Of a stretch of DNA of 64,000 bases, positions 53,401-64,000 are shown one piece after another. The notes under the pieces were generated by a model, which was not told where the DNA came from, searched no databases, and saw only the letters and a list, made by a program, of their open reading frames with translations. Where the stretch lies: assembly GCF_027744825.2 (NCBI RefSeq), contig NW_026527055.1, forward strand, positions 1,054,001-1,118,000, in the 5' to 3' direction. The position numbers were made by a program, and so were the translations under genes. The DNA comes from Synchiropus splendidus (Eukaryota > Chordata > Actinopteri > Syngnathiformes > Callionymidae). Within the stretch, counting starts at the first letter, position 1. Each line of letters begins with the position of its first letter.

Positions 53401-55740
53401 GCAGGGAAGCTTCAGAACATGAAATTTTCACGTCCCACTATAGCAGAAAGGGTCTTTCTAGTAGTTGCACATCAAATCTAAGCTGTCTGAAGTGCTTTTC
53501 GAAAGTTATCAACATTTTTATGTTTGGCGTTTCGGAATCGACCTTATCTCAAGCTGAAAACGAGATTTCTGCATTGTGCCATAACTTTGCAGGGAAGCTT
53601 CAGAACATGAAATTTTCACCTCCCACTAGAGCAGAAAGGGTATTTCTAGTAGTTGCACATCAAATCTAAGCTGTCGAAGTTTTTTTCCAAAGTTATCAAC
53701 ATTTTTATGTTTGGCGTTCTGAAATCAACCTCATCTCAGGCTGAAAACGCGTTTAACGCATTGTGCCATAACTTTGCAGGGAAGCTTCAGAAAATGAAAT
53801 TTTAACCTCCCACTATAGCAGAAAGGGTCTTTCTAGTAGTTGCACATCAAATCTAAGCTGTCGAAAGTGTTTTTCCAAAGTTATCAACATTTTTATGTTT
53901 GGCGTTCCGGAAACGACCTTATCTCAGGCTGAAAACGCGTTTCCTGCATTTTGGCTTAACTTTGCAGGGAAGCTTCAAAACATGAAATTTTCACCTCCCA
54001 CTGTAGCAGAAAGGGTCTTTCTAGTAGTTGCACATCAAATCTAAGCTGTCTGAAGTGTTTTTCCAAACGTATCAACATTTTTAAGTTTGGCGTTCTGGAA
54101 CCCACCTAATCTCAGGCTGAAAACGCGTTTTCTGCATTGTGCCATAACTTTGCAGGGAAGCTTCAAAACATGAAATTGTCACCTTCCACAAAAGCAGAAA
54201 TGGTCTTTCTAGTAGTTGCACATCAAATCTAAGCTGTCTGAAGTGTTTTCCCAAAGTTATCAACATTTTTATGTTTGTCGTTCTGGAACTCACCTTATCT
54301 CAGGCTAAAAACGCGTTTTCTTCATTGTGCCATAACTTTGCAGTAAAGCTTCAGAACATGAAATTTTCACCTCCCACTATAGCAGAAACGGTCTTTCTAG
54401 TCGTTGTACGTCAAATCTAAGCTATCTGAAGTGTTTTTCCAAAGTTATCAACATTTTTACGTTTGGCGCTCCGGAACCCACATTATCATAGGCTAAAAAC
54501 ACGTTTTTTGCATTGTGCCATAACTTTGCAAGGAAGCTTCAGAACATGAAATTTTCACATCCCACTATAGCATAAAGGGTCTTTCCAGTAGTTGCACTTC
54601 AAATCTAAGCTGTCTGAAATGTTTTTCCCAAAGTTATCAACATTTTTATGTTTGGCGTTCCGGAACCCACCTTATCTCAGGCTGAAAACGCGTTTTCTGC
54701 ATTGTTCCTTAACTTTGCAGGGAAGCTTCAGAACATGAAAGTTTCAACTCCCACTATAACAGACAGGGTCTTTCTAGTAGTTGCACATCAAATCTAAGTT
54801 GTCTGAAGTGTTTTTCGAAAGCTCTCAACATTTTTATGTTTGGCGTTCCGGAAACGACCTTATCTCGGTCTGAAAACGCGTTTTCCGCATTGTGCCATAA
54901 CTTTGCAGGGAAGCTTCAGAACATGAAATTTTAACATCCCACTATAGCAGAAAGGGTCTTTCTAGTAGTTGCACATCAAATCTAAGCTGTCTGAACTGTT
55001 TTTCCAAAGTTATCAATATTTTTATGTTTGGCGTTCCGGAATCGACCTTATCTCAGGCTGAAAACGCGTTTCCTGCATTGTGGCATAACTTTGCAGGGAA
55101 GCTTCAGAACATGAAATTTTCAACTCCCACTGTAGCTAAAAGGGTCTTTCTAGTAGTTGCACATCAAATCTAAGCTGTCTGAAGTGTTTTTCCAAAGTTA
55201 TCAACATTTTTATGTTTGGCGTTCTGGAACCCACCTAATCTCAGGCTGAAAACGTGTTTTCTGCATTGTGCCATAACTTTTCAGGGAAGCTTCAGAACAT
55301 GAAATGTAGGCCTCCCACTATAGCAGATAGGGTCTTTCTAGTAGTTGCACATCAAATCTAAGCTGTCTGAACTGTTTTTCCAAAGTTATCAACATTTTTA
55401 TGTTTGGCGTTCTGGAACCCACCTTATCTCAGGCTGAAAACGCATTTTCTGCATTGTGCCATAACTTTGCAGGGAACCTTCAGATCATGAAATGTTCATT
55501 TCCCACTATAGCAGAAAGGGTCTTTCTAGTAGTTGCACATCAAATCTAAGCTGTCTGAAGTGTTTGTCCAAAGTTATCAACATTTTTATGTTTGGGGTTC
55601 CGGAATCAACCTTATCTCAGGCTGAAAACGCATTTTACGCATTGTGCCATAACTTTGCAGGAAAGCTTCAGAACATGAAATGTTCACCTCCCACTATAGC
55701 AGAAAGGGTCTTTCTAGTAGTTGCACATCAAATCTAAGCT
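50480..55740. repeat. Large satellite duplication with offsets 2445, 2632 and 2820 bp
   Basis: Matches step through three offsets: about 50582 to 53027 (2445), 51449 to 54081 (2632) and 52672 to 55492 (2820), each about one unit more than the last. Shared variants include cctgcattttggcttaac, caaacgtatcaac, tttttgtcca and gaaatgtaggcctccc. The pattern implies a block duplication followed by gain or loss of single units. Confidence 0.75.
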
Positions 55741-58700
55741 GTCTGATGTTTTTTTTCCAAAGTTATCAACATCTTGATGTTTGGCGTTCCGGAATCGACC
55801 TTATCTGAGGATGAAAACGCGTTTTCTGCATTGTGCCAAAACTTTGTAGGTAAGCTCCAGAACATGAAATTTTCACCTCCCACTATAGCAGAAAGGGTCT
55901 TTCTAGTAGTTGCTCATCAAATCTAAGCTGTCTGAAGTGTTTTTCCAAAGTTATCAACATTTTTATGTTTGGCGTTCTGGAACCCACCTTATCTCAGGCT
56001 GAAAACGCGTTTTCTGCATTGTGCCATAACTTTGCAGGGAAGCTTCAGAAAATGAAATTTTCACCTCCCCCTATAGCAGAAAGGGTCTTTCTAGTAGTTG
56101 CACATCAAATCTCAGCTGTCTGAAGTGTTTTTCCAAAGTTAACACCATTTTTACGTTTGGCGCTCCAGAATCGAGCTTATCTCAGGCTGAAAACGTGTTT
56201 TCTGCATTGTGCCATAACTTTGCAGGGAAGCTTCAGAACATGAAATTTTCAGCTCCCACTATAGCAGAAAGGGTCTTTCTAGTATTTGCACATCAAATCT
56301 AAGCTGTCTGAAGTGTTTTTCCAAAGTTATCAACATTTTTATGTTTGGCGTTCTGGAACCCACCTTATCTCAGGCTGAAAACACGTTTTCTGCATTGTGC
56401 CATAACTTTGAAGGCCGACTTCAGAACATGAAATTTTCTCCTCCCACTATATCAGTAAGGGTATTTCTAGTAGTTGCACATCAAATCTAAGCTGTCTGTA
56501 GAGTTTTTCCTGAGTTATCAACATTTTTATGTTTGGCGTTCTGAAATCAACCTCATCTCAGGCTGAAAACGCGTTTTACGCATTGTGCCATAACTTTGCA
56601 GGGAAACTTCAGAACATGAAATTTTCACCTCCCACAGTAGCAGAAAGGGTCTTTCTAGTAGTTGCACATCAAATCTAAGCTGTCTGAAGTGTTTTTCCAA
56701 AGTTATCAACATTTTTATTTTTGGCGTTCTGGAAACCACCCTATCTCAGGCTGAAAACAGGTTTTCTGCATTGTGCCATGACTTTGCAGGGAAGCTTCAG
56801 AACATGAAATTTTCACCTCCCACTATAGCAGAAAGGGTCTTTCTAGTATTTGTACATCAAATCTAAGCTGTCTGAAGTGTTTTTCCAAAGTTTTCAACAT
56901 TTTTATGTTTGGTGTTCCTGAATCGACCTTTTCTCAGGCTGAAAACGCGTTTTCTGCATTGTGCCATAACTTTGCAGGTAACCTTCAGATCATGAAATGT
57001 TCATTTCCCACTATAGCAGAAAGGGTCTTTCTAGTAGTTGCACATCAAATCTAAGCTGTTTGAAGTGTTTTTCCAAAGTTATCAACAGTTTTATGTTTGG
57101 CGTTCGGGAATCGACCTTATCTCAGGCTGAAAACGCGTTTTACGCATTGTGCCATAACTTTGCAGGAAAGCTTCAGAACATTAAATTTTCACCTCCCACT
57201 ATACCAGAAAGGGTCTTTCTCGTAGTTGCACATCAAATCGAAGCTGTCTGAAGTGTTTTTCCAAAGTTATCAACACTTTTATGTTTGCCGTTCCGGAATC
57301 GACCTTATCTCAGGCTGAAATCACGATTTACGCATTGTGCCATAACTTTGCAGGGAAGCTTCAGAACATGAAATTTTCAGCTCCCACTATAGCAGAAAGG
57401 GTCTTTCTCGTAGTTGTACATCAAATCTAAGCTGTCTGAAGTATTTTTCCAAAGTTATCAACATTCTTATGTTTGGCGTTCCGGAATAAACCATATCTTA
57501 GGCTGAAAACATGTTTTCTGCATTGTGCCATAACTTTGCAGGCAAGCTTCAGAACATGAAATTTCCACATCCCACTATAGCAGAAAGGGTCTTTCTAGTA
57601 GTTGCACATCAAATCTAAGCTGTTTGAATTGTTTTTCCAAAGTTATCAACATTTTTATGTTTGGCGTTCCGGAATCGACCTTATCTCAGGCTGAAAACGC
57701 GTTTTACGCATTGTGCCATAACTTTGCAGGGAAGCTTCAGAACATGAAAAGTTCACCTCCCACTATAGCAGAAAGGGTCTTTCTAGTAGGTGCACATCAA
57801 ATCGAAGATGTCTGAAGTGTTTTTACAAAGTTATCAACACTTTTATGTTTGCCGTTCCGGAATCGACCGTATCTCAGGCTGAAAACACGATTTACGCATT
57901 CTGCCATAACTTTGCAGGGAAGCTTCAGAACATGAAATTTTCATATCCCACTATAGCAGAAAGGGTCTTTCTAGTAGTTGCACATCAAATCTAAGCTGTC
58001 TGAAGTGTTTTTCCAAAGTTGTCAACATTTTTACGTTTGGCGTTCCGGAACCGACATTATCTCAGGCTGAAAACGCGTTTTCTGAATTGTGCCATAACTT
58101 TGCAGGGAAGCTTCAGAACATGAAATTTTAACCTCCCACTATAGCAGAATGCGTCTTTCTCGTAGTTGCACATCAAATCTTAGCTGTCTGAAGTGTTTTT
58201 CCAAAGTTCTCAACATTTTTATGTTTGGCGTTCCGGAATCGACCTTATCTCAGGCTGAAAACGCGTTTTCTGCATTGTGCCATAACTTTTCAGGGAAGCT
58301 TCAGAACATGAAATATTCGCGTCCCACTATAGCAGATAGGGTCTTTCTAGTAGTTGCACATAAAATCTAAGCTGTCTGAAGTGTTTTTCCAAAGTTATCA
58401 ACATTTTTGTGTTTGGCGTTCTGGAACCCACCTTATCTCAGCCTGAAAACGCGTTTTACATATTTTGCCATAACTTTGCAAGGAAGCTTCAGAACATGAA
58501 ATTTTAACATCCCGCTGTAGCAGAAAGGGTCTTTCTAGTAGTTGCACATCAAATCTAAGCTGTCTGACGTGTTTTTCGAAAGTTTTCAACATTTTTATGT
58601 TTGGTGTTCCTGAATCGACCTTTTCTCAGGCTGAAAACGCGTTTTCTGCATTGTGCCATATCTTTGCAGGGCGACTTCAGAACATGAAATTTTCTCCTCC

Positions 58701-61440
58701 CACTATATCAGAAAGGGTATTTCTAGTAGTTGCACATCAAATCTAAGGTGTCTGAAGTGTTTTTCCAAAGATATCAACATTCTTATGTTGGCGTTCCGGA
58801 ATCAACCTTATCTCAAGCTGAAAACGCGTTTTACGCATTGTGCCATAACTTTGCAGGGAAGCTTCAGAACATGATATTTTCACCTCCCACTATAGCAGAA
58901 ACGGTCTTTCCAGTAGTTGCACATCAAATCAAAGCTGTCTGTAGAGTTTTTCCTGAGTTATCAACATTTTTATGTTTGGCGTTCCGGAATCGACCTTATC
59001 TCAGGCAGAAAACCCGTTTTCTGCATTGTGCCATAACTTTGCAGGGAAGCTTTAGAACATGAAATTTTCACCTCCCACTAGAGCAGAAAGAGTATTTCTA
59101 GTAGTTGCACAACAAACTAAGCTGTCTGAAGTGTTTTTCGAAAGTTATCAACATTTTTATGTTTGGCGTTCCGGAATCGACCTTATCTCAGGATGAAAAA
59201 TCGTTTTCTGCATTGTCCCATAACTTTGCAGGGAAGCTTCAGAACATGAAATTTTCACCTCCAACTATAGCGGAAAGGGTCTTTCTAGTAGTTGCACATC
59301 AAATCTGAGCTGTCTGAAGTGTTTTTCCAAAGTTATCAACATTTTTATTTTGGCGTTCTGGAACCCACCTTATCTCAGGCTGAAAACGAGTTTCACGCAT
59401 TGTGCCATAACTTTGCAGGGAAGCTTCAGAACATGATATTTTCACCTCCCACTATAGCAGAAAGGGTCTTTCTTGTAGTTGCACATCAAATCTAAGCTGT
59501 CTGAAGTGTTTTTCGAAAGTTTTCAACATTTTTATGTTTGATGTTGCTGAATCGACCTTATCTCAGGCCGAAAACGCGTTTTCTGCATTGTGCCATAACT
59601 TTGCAGGGAAGCTTCAGAACATGACATTTTCACCTCCCACTATAGCAGAAAGGGTCTTTCCAGTAGTTGCACATCAAATCTAAGCTGTCTGATGTGTTGT
59701 TCCAAAGTTATCAACATTTTTATGTTTGGCGTTCCGGAACTCACCTTATCTCACGCTTAAAACGCGTTTTCTGCATTGTGCCATAACTTTGCAGGGAAGC
59801 TTCAGAACATGAAATTTTCACCTCCCACTATAGCAGAAAGGGTCTTTCTAGTAGTTGCACATCAAATCTAAGCTGTCTGAAGTGTTTTTCCAAAGTTATC
59901 AACATTTTTATGTTTGGCGTTCTGGAACCCACCTTATCTCAGGCTGAAAACGCGTTTTCTGCATTGTGCCGTAACTTTGCAGGGAAGCTTCAGAACATGA
60001 AATTTTCACCTCCCACTATAGCAGAAAGGGTCTTTCTAGTAGTTGCACATCAAATCTAAGCTGTCTGAAGTGTTTTTCCAAAGTTATCAACATTTTTATG
60101 TTTGGCGTTCTGAAATCAACCTCATCTCAGGCTGAAAACGCGTTTTACGCATTGTGCCATAACTTTGCAGGGAAACTTCAGAACATGAAATTTTCACCTC
60201 CCACAGTAGCAGAAAGGGTCTTTCTAGTAGTTGCACATCAAATCTAAGCTGTCTGAAGTGTTTTTCCAAAGTTATCAACATTTTTATGTTTGGCGTTCTG
60301 GAAACCACCTTATCTCAGGCTGAAAACAGGTGTTCTGCATTGTGCCATGACTTTGCAGGGAAGCTTCAGAACATGAAATTTTCACCTCCCACTATAGCAG
60401 AAAGGGTCTTTCTAGCAGTTGCACATCAAATCTAAGCTGTTTGAAGTGTTTTTCCAAAGTTATCAACATTTTTATGTTTGGCGTTCTGAAATCAACCTCA
60501 TCTCAGGCTGAAAACGAGTTTTACGCATTGTGCCATAACTTTGCAGCGAAGCTTCAGAACATGAAATGTTCATTTCCCACTATAGCAGAAAGGGTCTTTC
60601 TAGTAGTTGCACATCAAATCTAAGCTGTTTGAAGTGTTTTTCCAAAGTTATCAACATTTTTATGTTTGGCGTTCTGAAATCAACCTCATCTCAGGCTGAA
60701 AACGAGTTTTACGCATTGTGCCATAACTTTGCAGCGAAGCTTCAGAACATGAAATGTTCATTTCCCACTATAGCAGAAAGGGTCTTTCTAGTAGTTGCAC
60801 ATCAAATCTAAGCTGTTTGAAGTATTTTTCCAAAGTTAACAACATTCTTATGTTTGGCGTTGCGGAATAAACCATATCTTAGGCTGAAAACATGTTTTCT
60901 GCATTGTGCCATAACTTTGCAGGGAAGCTTCAGAACATGAAAAGTTCTCCTCCCACTATAGCAGAAAGGGTCTTTCTAGTTGGTGCACATCAAATCGAAG
61001 CTGTCTGAAGTGTTTTTCCAAAGTTATCAACACTTTTATGTTTGCCGTTCCGGAATCGACCTTATCTCAGGCTGAAAACACGATTTACGCATTCTGCCAT
61101 AACTTTGCAGGGAAGCTTCAGTACATGAAATTTTCATATCCAACTATAGCAGAAAGGGTCTTTCTAGTAGTTGCACATCAAATCTAAGCTGTCTGAAGTG
61201 TTTTTCCAAAGTTATCAACATTTTTACGTTTGGCATTCCGGAACCGACATTATTTCAGGCTGAAAACGCGTTTTCTGAATTGTGCCATAACTTTGCAGGG
61301 AAGCATCAGAACATGAAATTTTAACCTCCCAATATAGCAGAAAGGGTCTTTCTAGTAGTTGCACATCAAATCTAAGCTGTCTGAAGTGTTTTTCTAAAGT
61401 TATCAACATTTGTATGTTTGGCGTTCTGGAAACCACCTTA

Positions 61441-64000
61441 TCTCAGGCTGAAAACAGGTTTTACGCATTGTGCCATAACTTTGCAGGGAAGCTTCAGAAC
61501 ATGAAATTTTCACCTCCTACTATAGCAGAAAGGGTCTTTCTCGTAGTTGCACATCAAATCTAAGCTGTCTGAAGTGTTTTTCGAAAGTTTTCAACATTTT
61601 TATGTTTGATGTTCCTGAATCGACCTTATCTCAGGCCGAAAACGGGTTTTCTGCATTGTGCCATAACTTTGCAGGGAAGCTTCAGAACATGAAAATTTCA
61701 CCTCCCACTATAGCAGAAAGGGTGTTTCGAGTAGGTGCACATCAAATCAAAGCTGTTTGAAGTGTTTTTCCAAACTTATCAAGACTTTTCTGTTTGGCTT
61801 TCCGGATTCGACCTTATCTCAGGCTGAAAACACGATTGACGCATTCTGCCATAACTTTGCAGGGAAGCTTCAGAACATGAAATTTTAACATCCCACTATA
61901 GCAGAAAGGGTCTTTCTAGTAGTTGCACATCAAATCTAAGCTGTCTGAAGTGTTTTTCTAAAGTTATCAACATTCTTATGTTTGGCGTTCCGGAATCAAC
62001 CTTATCTCAGGCTGAAAACGCGTTTTACACATTGTGCCATAACTTTGCAGGAAAGCTTCAGAACATGAAATTTTCAACTCCCAATATAGCTGAAAGGGTC
62101 TTTCTCGTAGTTGCACATCAAATCTAAGCTGTCTGAAGTGTTTTTCCAAAGTTATCAATATTTTTATGTTTGGCGTTCCGGAATCGACCTTTTCTCAGGC
62201 TGAAAACGCGTTTCCTGCATTGTGGCATAACTTTGTAGGGAAGCTTCAGAACATGAAATTTTCACCTCCCACTGTAGCAGAAAGGGTCTTTCTAGTAGTT
62301 GCACATCAAATCTCAGCTGTCTGAAGTGTTTTTCCAAAGTTATCAACATTTTTATGTTTGGCGTTCTGGAAACCACCTTATCTCAGGCTGAAAACAGGTT
62401 TTCTGCATTGTGCCATAACTTTGCAGCGAAGCTTCAGAACATGAAATTTTCACCTCCCACTATAGCAGAAAGGGTCTTTCTATTAGTTGCACATCAAATC
62501 TAAGCTGTCTGAAGTGTTTTTCTAAAGTTATCAACATTCTTATTTTTGGCGTTCTGGAATCAACCTTATCTCAGGCTGAAAACGCGTTTTACGCATTGTG
62601 ACATAACTTTGCAGGGAAGCTTCAGAACATTATATTTTCACCTCCCACTGTAGCAGAAAGCGTCTTTCTCATAGTTGCACATCAAATCTAAGCTGTCTGA
62701 AGTATTTTTCGAAAGTTTTCAATATTTTTATGTTTGGTGTTCCTGAATCGACCTTATCTCAGGCCGAAAACGCGTTTTCTACATTGTGCCATAACTTTGC
62801 AGGGAAGCTTCAGAACATGAAAATTTCACCTCCCACTATAGCAGAAAGGGTCTTTCGAGTAGGTGCATATCAAATCAAATCTGTTTGAAGTGTTTTTCCA
62901 AAGTCATCAACACTTTTATGTTTGGCGTTCCGGAATCGACCTTATCTCAGGCTGAAAACACGATTTACGCATTCTGCCATAACTTTGCAGGGAAGCTTCA
63001 GAACATGAAATTTTCATATCCCACTATAGCAGAAAGGGTCTTTCTAGTAGTCTCACATCAAATCTAAGCTGTCTGAAGTGTTTTTCCAAAGTTATCAACA
63101 TTTTTATGTTTGGCGCTCCGGAATCGACCTTATCTCAGGCTGAAAACAGGTTTTACGCATTGTGCCATAACTTTGCAGGGAAGCTTCAGAACATGAAATT
63201 TTCACCTCCTACTATAGCAGAAAGGGTCTTTCTCGTAGTTACACATCAAATCTAAGCTGTCTGAAGTGTTTTTCGATAGTTTTCAACAGTTTTATGTTTA
63301 ATGTTCCTGAATCGACCTTATCTCAGGCCGAAAACGCGTTTTCTGCATTGTGCCATAACTTTGCAGGGAAGCTTCAGAACATGAACATTTCACCTCCCAC
63401 TATAGCAGAAAGGGTGTTTCGAGTAGGTGCACATCAAATCAAAGCTGTTTGAAGTGTTTTTCCAAACTTATCAAGACTTTTCTGTTTGGCTTTCCGGATT
63501 CGACCTTATCTCAGGCTGAAAACACGATTGACGCATTCTGCCATAACTTTGCAGGGAAGCTTCAGAACATGAAATTTTAACACCCCACTATAGCAGAAAG
63601 GGTCTTTCTAGTAGTTGCACATCAAATCTAAGCTGTCTGAAGTGTTTTTCTAAAGTTATCAACATTCTTATGTTTGGCGTTCCGGAATCAACCTTATCTC
63701 AGGCTGAAAACGCGTTTTACACATTGTGCCATAACTTTGCAGGAAAGCTTCAGAACATGAAATTTTCAACTCCCAATATAGCTGAAAGGGTCTTTCTCGT
63801 AGTTGCACATCAAATCTAAGCTGTCTGAAGTGTTTTTCCAAAGTTATCAATATTTTTATGTTTGGCGTTCCGGAATCGACCTTTTCTCAGGCTCAAAACG
63901 CGTTTCCTGCATTGTGGCATAACTTTGTAGGGAAGCTTCAGAACATGAAATTTTCACCTCCCACTGTAGCAGAAAGGGTCTTTCTAGTAGTTGCACATCA
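61441..64000. repeat. Nine-unit satellite duplication, offset 1692 bp, reaching the window end
   Basis: Sequence from 61441 recurs from 63133 with few changes (for example gtttgatgttcctg versus gtttaatgttcctg) and shared rare variants such as cttatcaagacttttctg and cacgattgacgcattc. The second copy is cut by the window edge. Confidence 0.8.

Larger units (their letters stand above)
19734..64000. repeat. Satellite DNA array, unit about 188 bp, about 235 copies
   Basis: Head-to-tail copies in one orientation run to the window end without interruption by other sequence. Conserved landmarks in each unit: ggctgaaaacgcgtttt, tgccataactttgcag, ggaagcttcagaacatg, cagaaagggtctttct, gttgcacatcaaatctaag, ttatcaacatttttatg and ggcgttccggaatcgacc. 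Most spacings are exactly 188 bp, with occasional 1-5 bp indels. Common variants are cccacc for tcgacc, ttttacgcattg for ttttctgcattg, and ggatgaaaaatcg for ggctgaaaacgcg. Length and uninterrupted tandem structure suit centromeric or pericentromeric DNA, but location is inferred. Because 188 is not a multiple of 3, short ORFs of 60-116 codons recur on both strands as artefacts. No gene or other mobile element seen in it. Confidence 0.98.

Noticed and set aside
20081..63850. Many 60-116 codon ORFs on both strands in the satellite array
   Set aside because: They are the same few peptides repeated with the 188-bp unit. The unit is not a multiple of 3 and the frames break at random points.
19734..64000. 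CENP-B box in the satellite unit
   Set aside because: Sequences beginning ttcg (for example ttcgaaag and ttcgggaatc) do not continue with the A and CGGG positions of the box.
19734..64000. CRISPR-like array
   Set aside because: Repeats are 188 bp, contiguous and diverged, with no unique spacers, and the context is vertebrate satellite DNA.

Overview
The window holds two things: one nearly complete, very large endogenous retrovirus (1-19733, read on the minus strand) and a long tandem satellite array (19734-64000, about 235 head-to-tail copies of a unit of about 188 bp). The host is a vertebrate by inference (a retrovirus with env and a lysine-tRNA primer site, integrated in satellite DNA). 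The sequence does not let me name the species. Fish or amphibian is a guess based on the size and complexity of the virus, not a demonstrated fact.

Provirus layout, in the direction of viral transcription (right to left): 5' LTR 19733-17920, with TATA box, CCAAT box, a 51-bp tandem repeat in the transcribed part and a consensus splice donor; primer binding site for tRNA-Lys3 at 17919-17902; leader; a 1217-codon gag whose N-terminus looks like a macro domain (ADP-ribose-binding fold); pol (protease, reverse transcriptase, RNase H, integrase), with an ATG that overlaps the gag stop codon; a 536-codon cysteine-rich ORF of unknown function lying between pol and env; a 1493-codon env with a long membrane-anchored leader; then a compact block of four ORFs (69, 216, 297 and 392 codons) running to the polypurine tract at 1560-1552; and the 3' LTR from 1551 to the window edge, where about 261 bp of it are cut off. 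Extrapolated full length is about 20 kb, well above simple retroviruses and above mammalian foamy viruses (about 13 kb).

The organisation resembles spumaviruses (foamy viruses): Gag without zinc knuckles, Pol apparently with its own start, Env with a tryptophan-rich cytoplasmic leader followed by a basic cleavage site, and a putative transactivator between env and the LTR. It differs in the Lys3 rather than Lys1,2 primer site, the extra ORF between pol and env, the multi-pass membrane ORF, and the macro-like domain. Placement in a foamy-like or another deep fish/amphibian lineage needs a Pol phylogeny. All major ORFs are open, and the two LTRs differ at only two places in the 1551 bp visible in both, so the insertion is recent.

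Satellite array: copies share four short perfect dyads (AAAACGCGTTTT, GAAGCTTC, AGAAAGGGTCTTTCT, TTCCGGAA). The array contains recent larger duplications, including a tandem 2 x 1504-bp (8-mer) block, a 1499-bp pair, a 1692-bp pair and long blocks repeated at offsets of 3755 and 10132 bp. The provirus junction at 19733/19734 falls inside a satellite unit. A closely related uninterrupted unit at about 29866 shows what the target probably looked like. The many short ORFs in the array are by-products of the repeat and are not genes.
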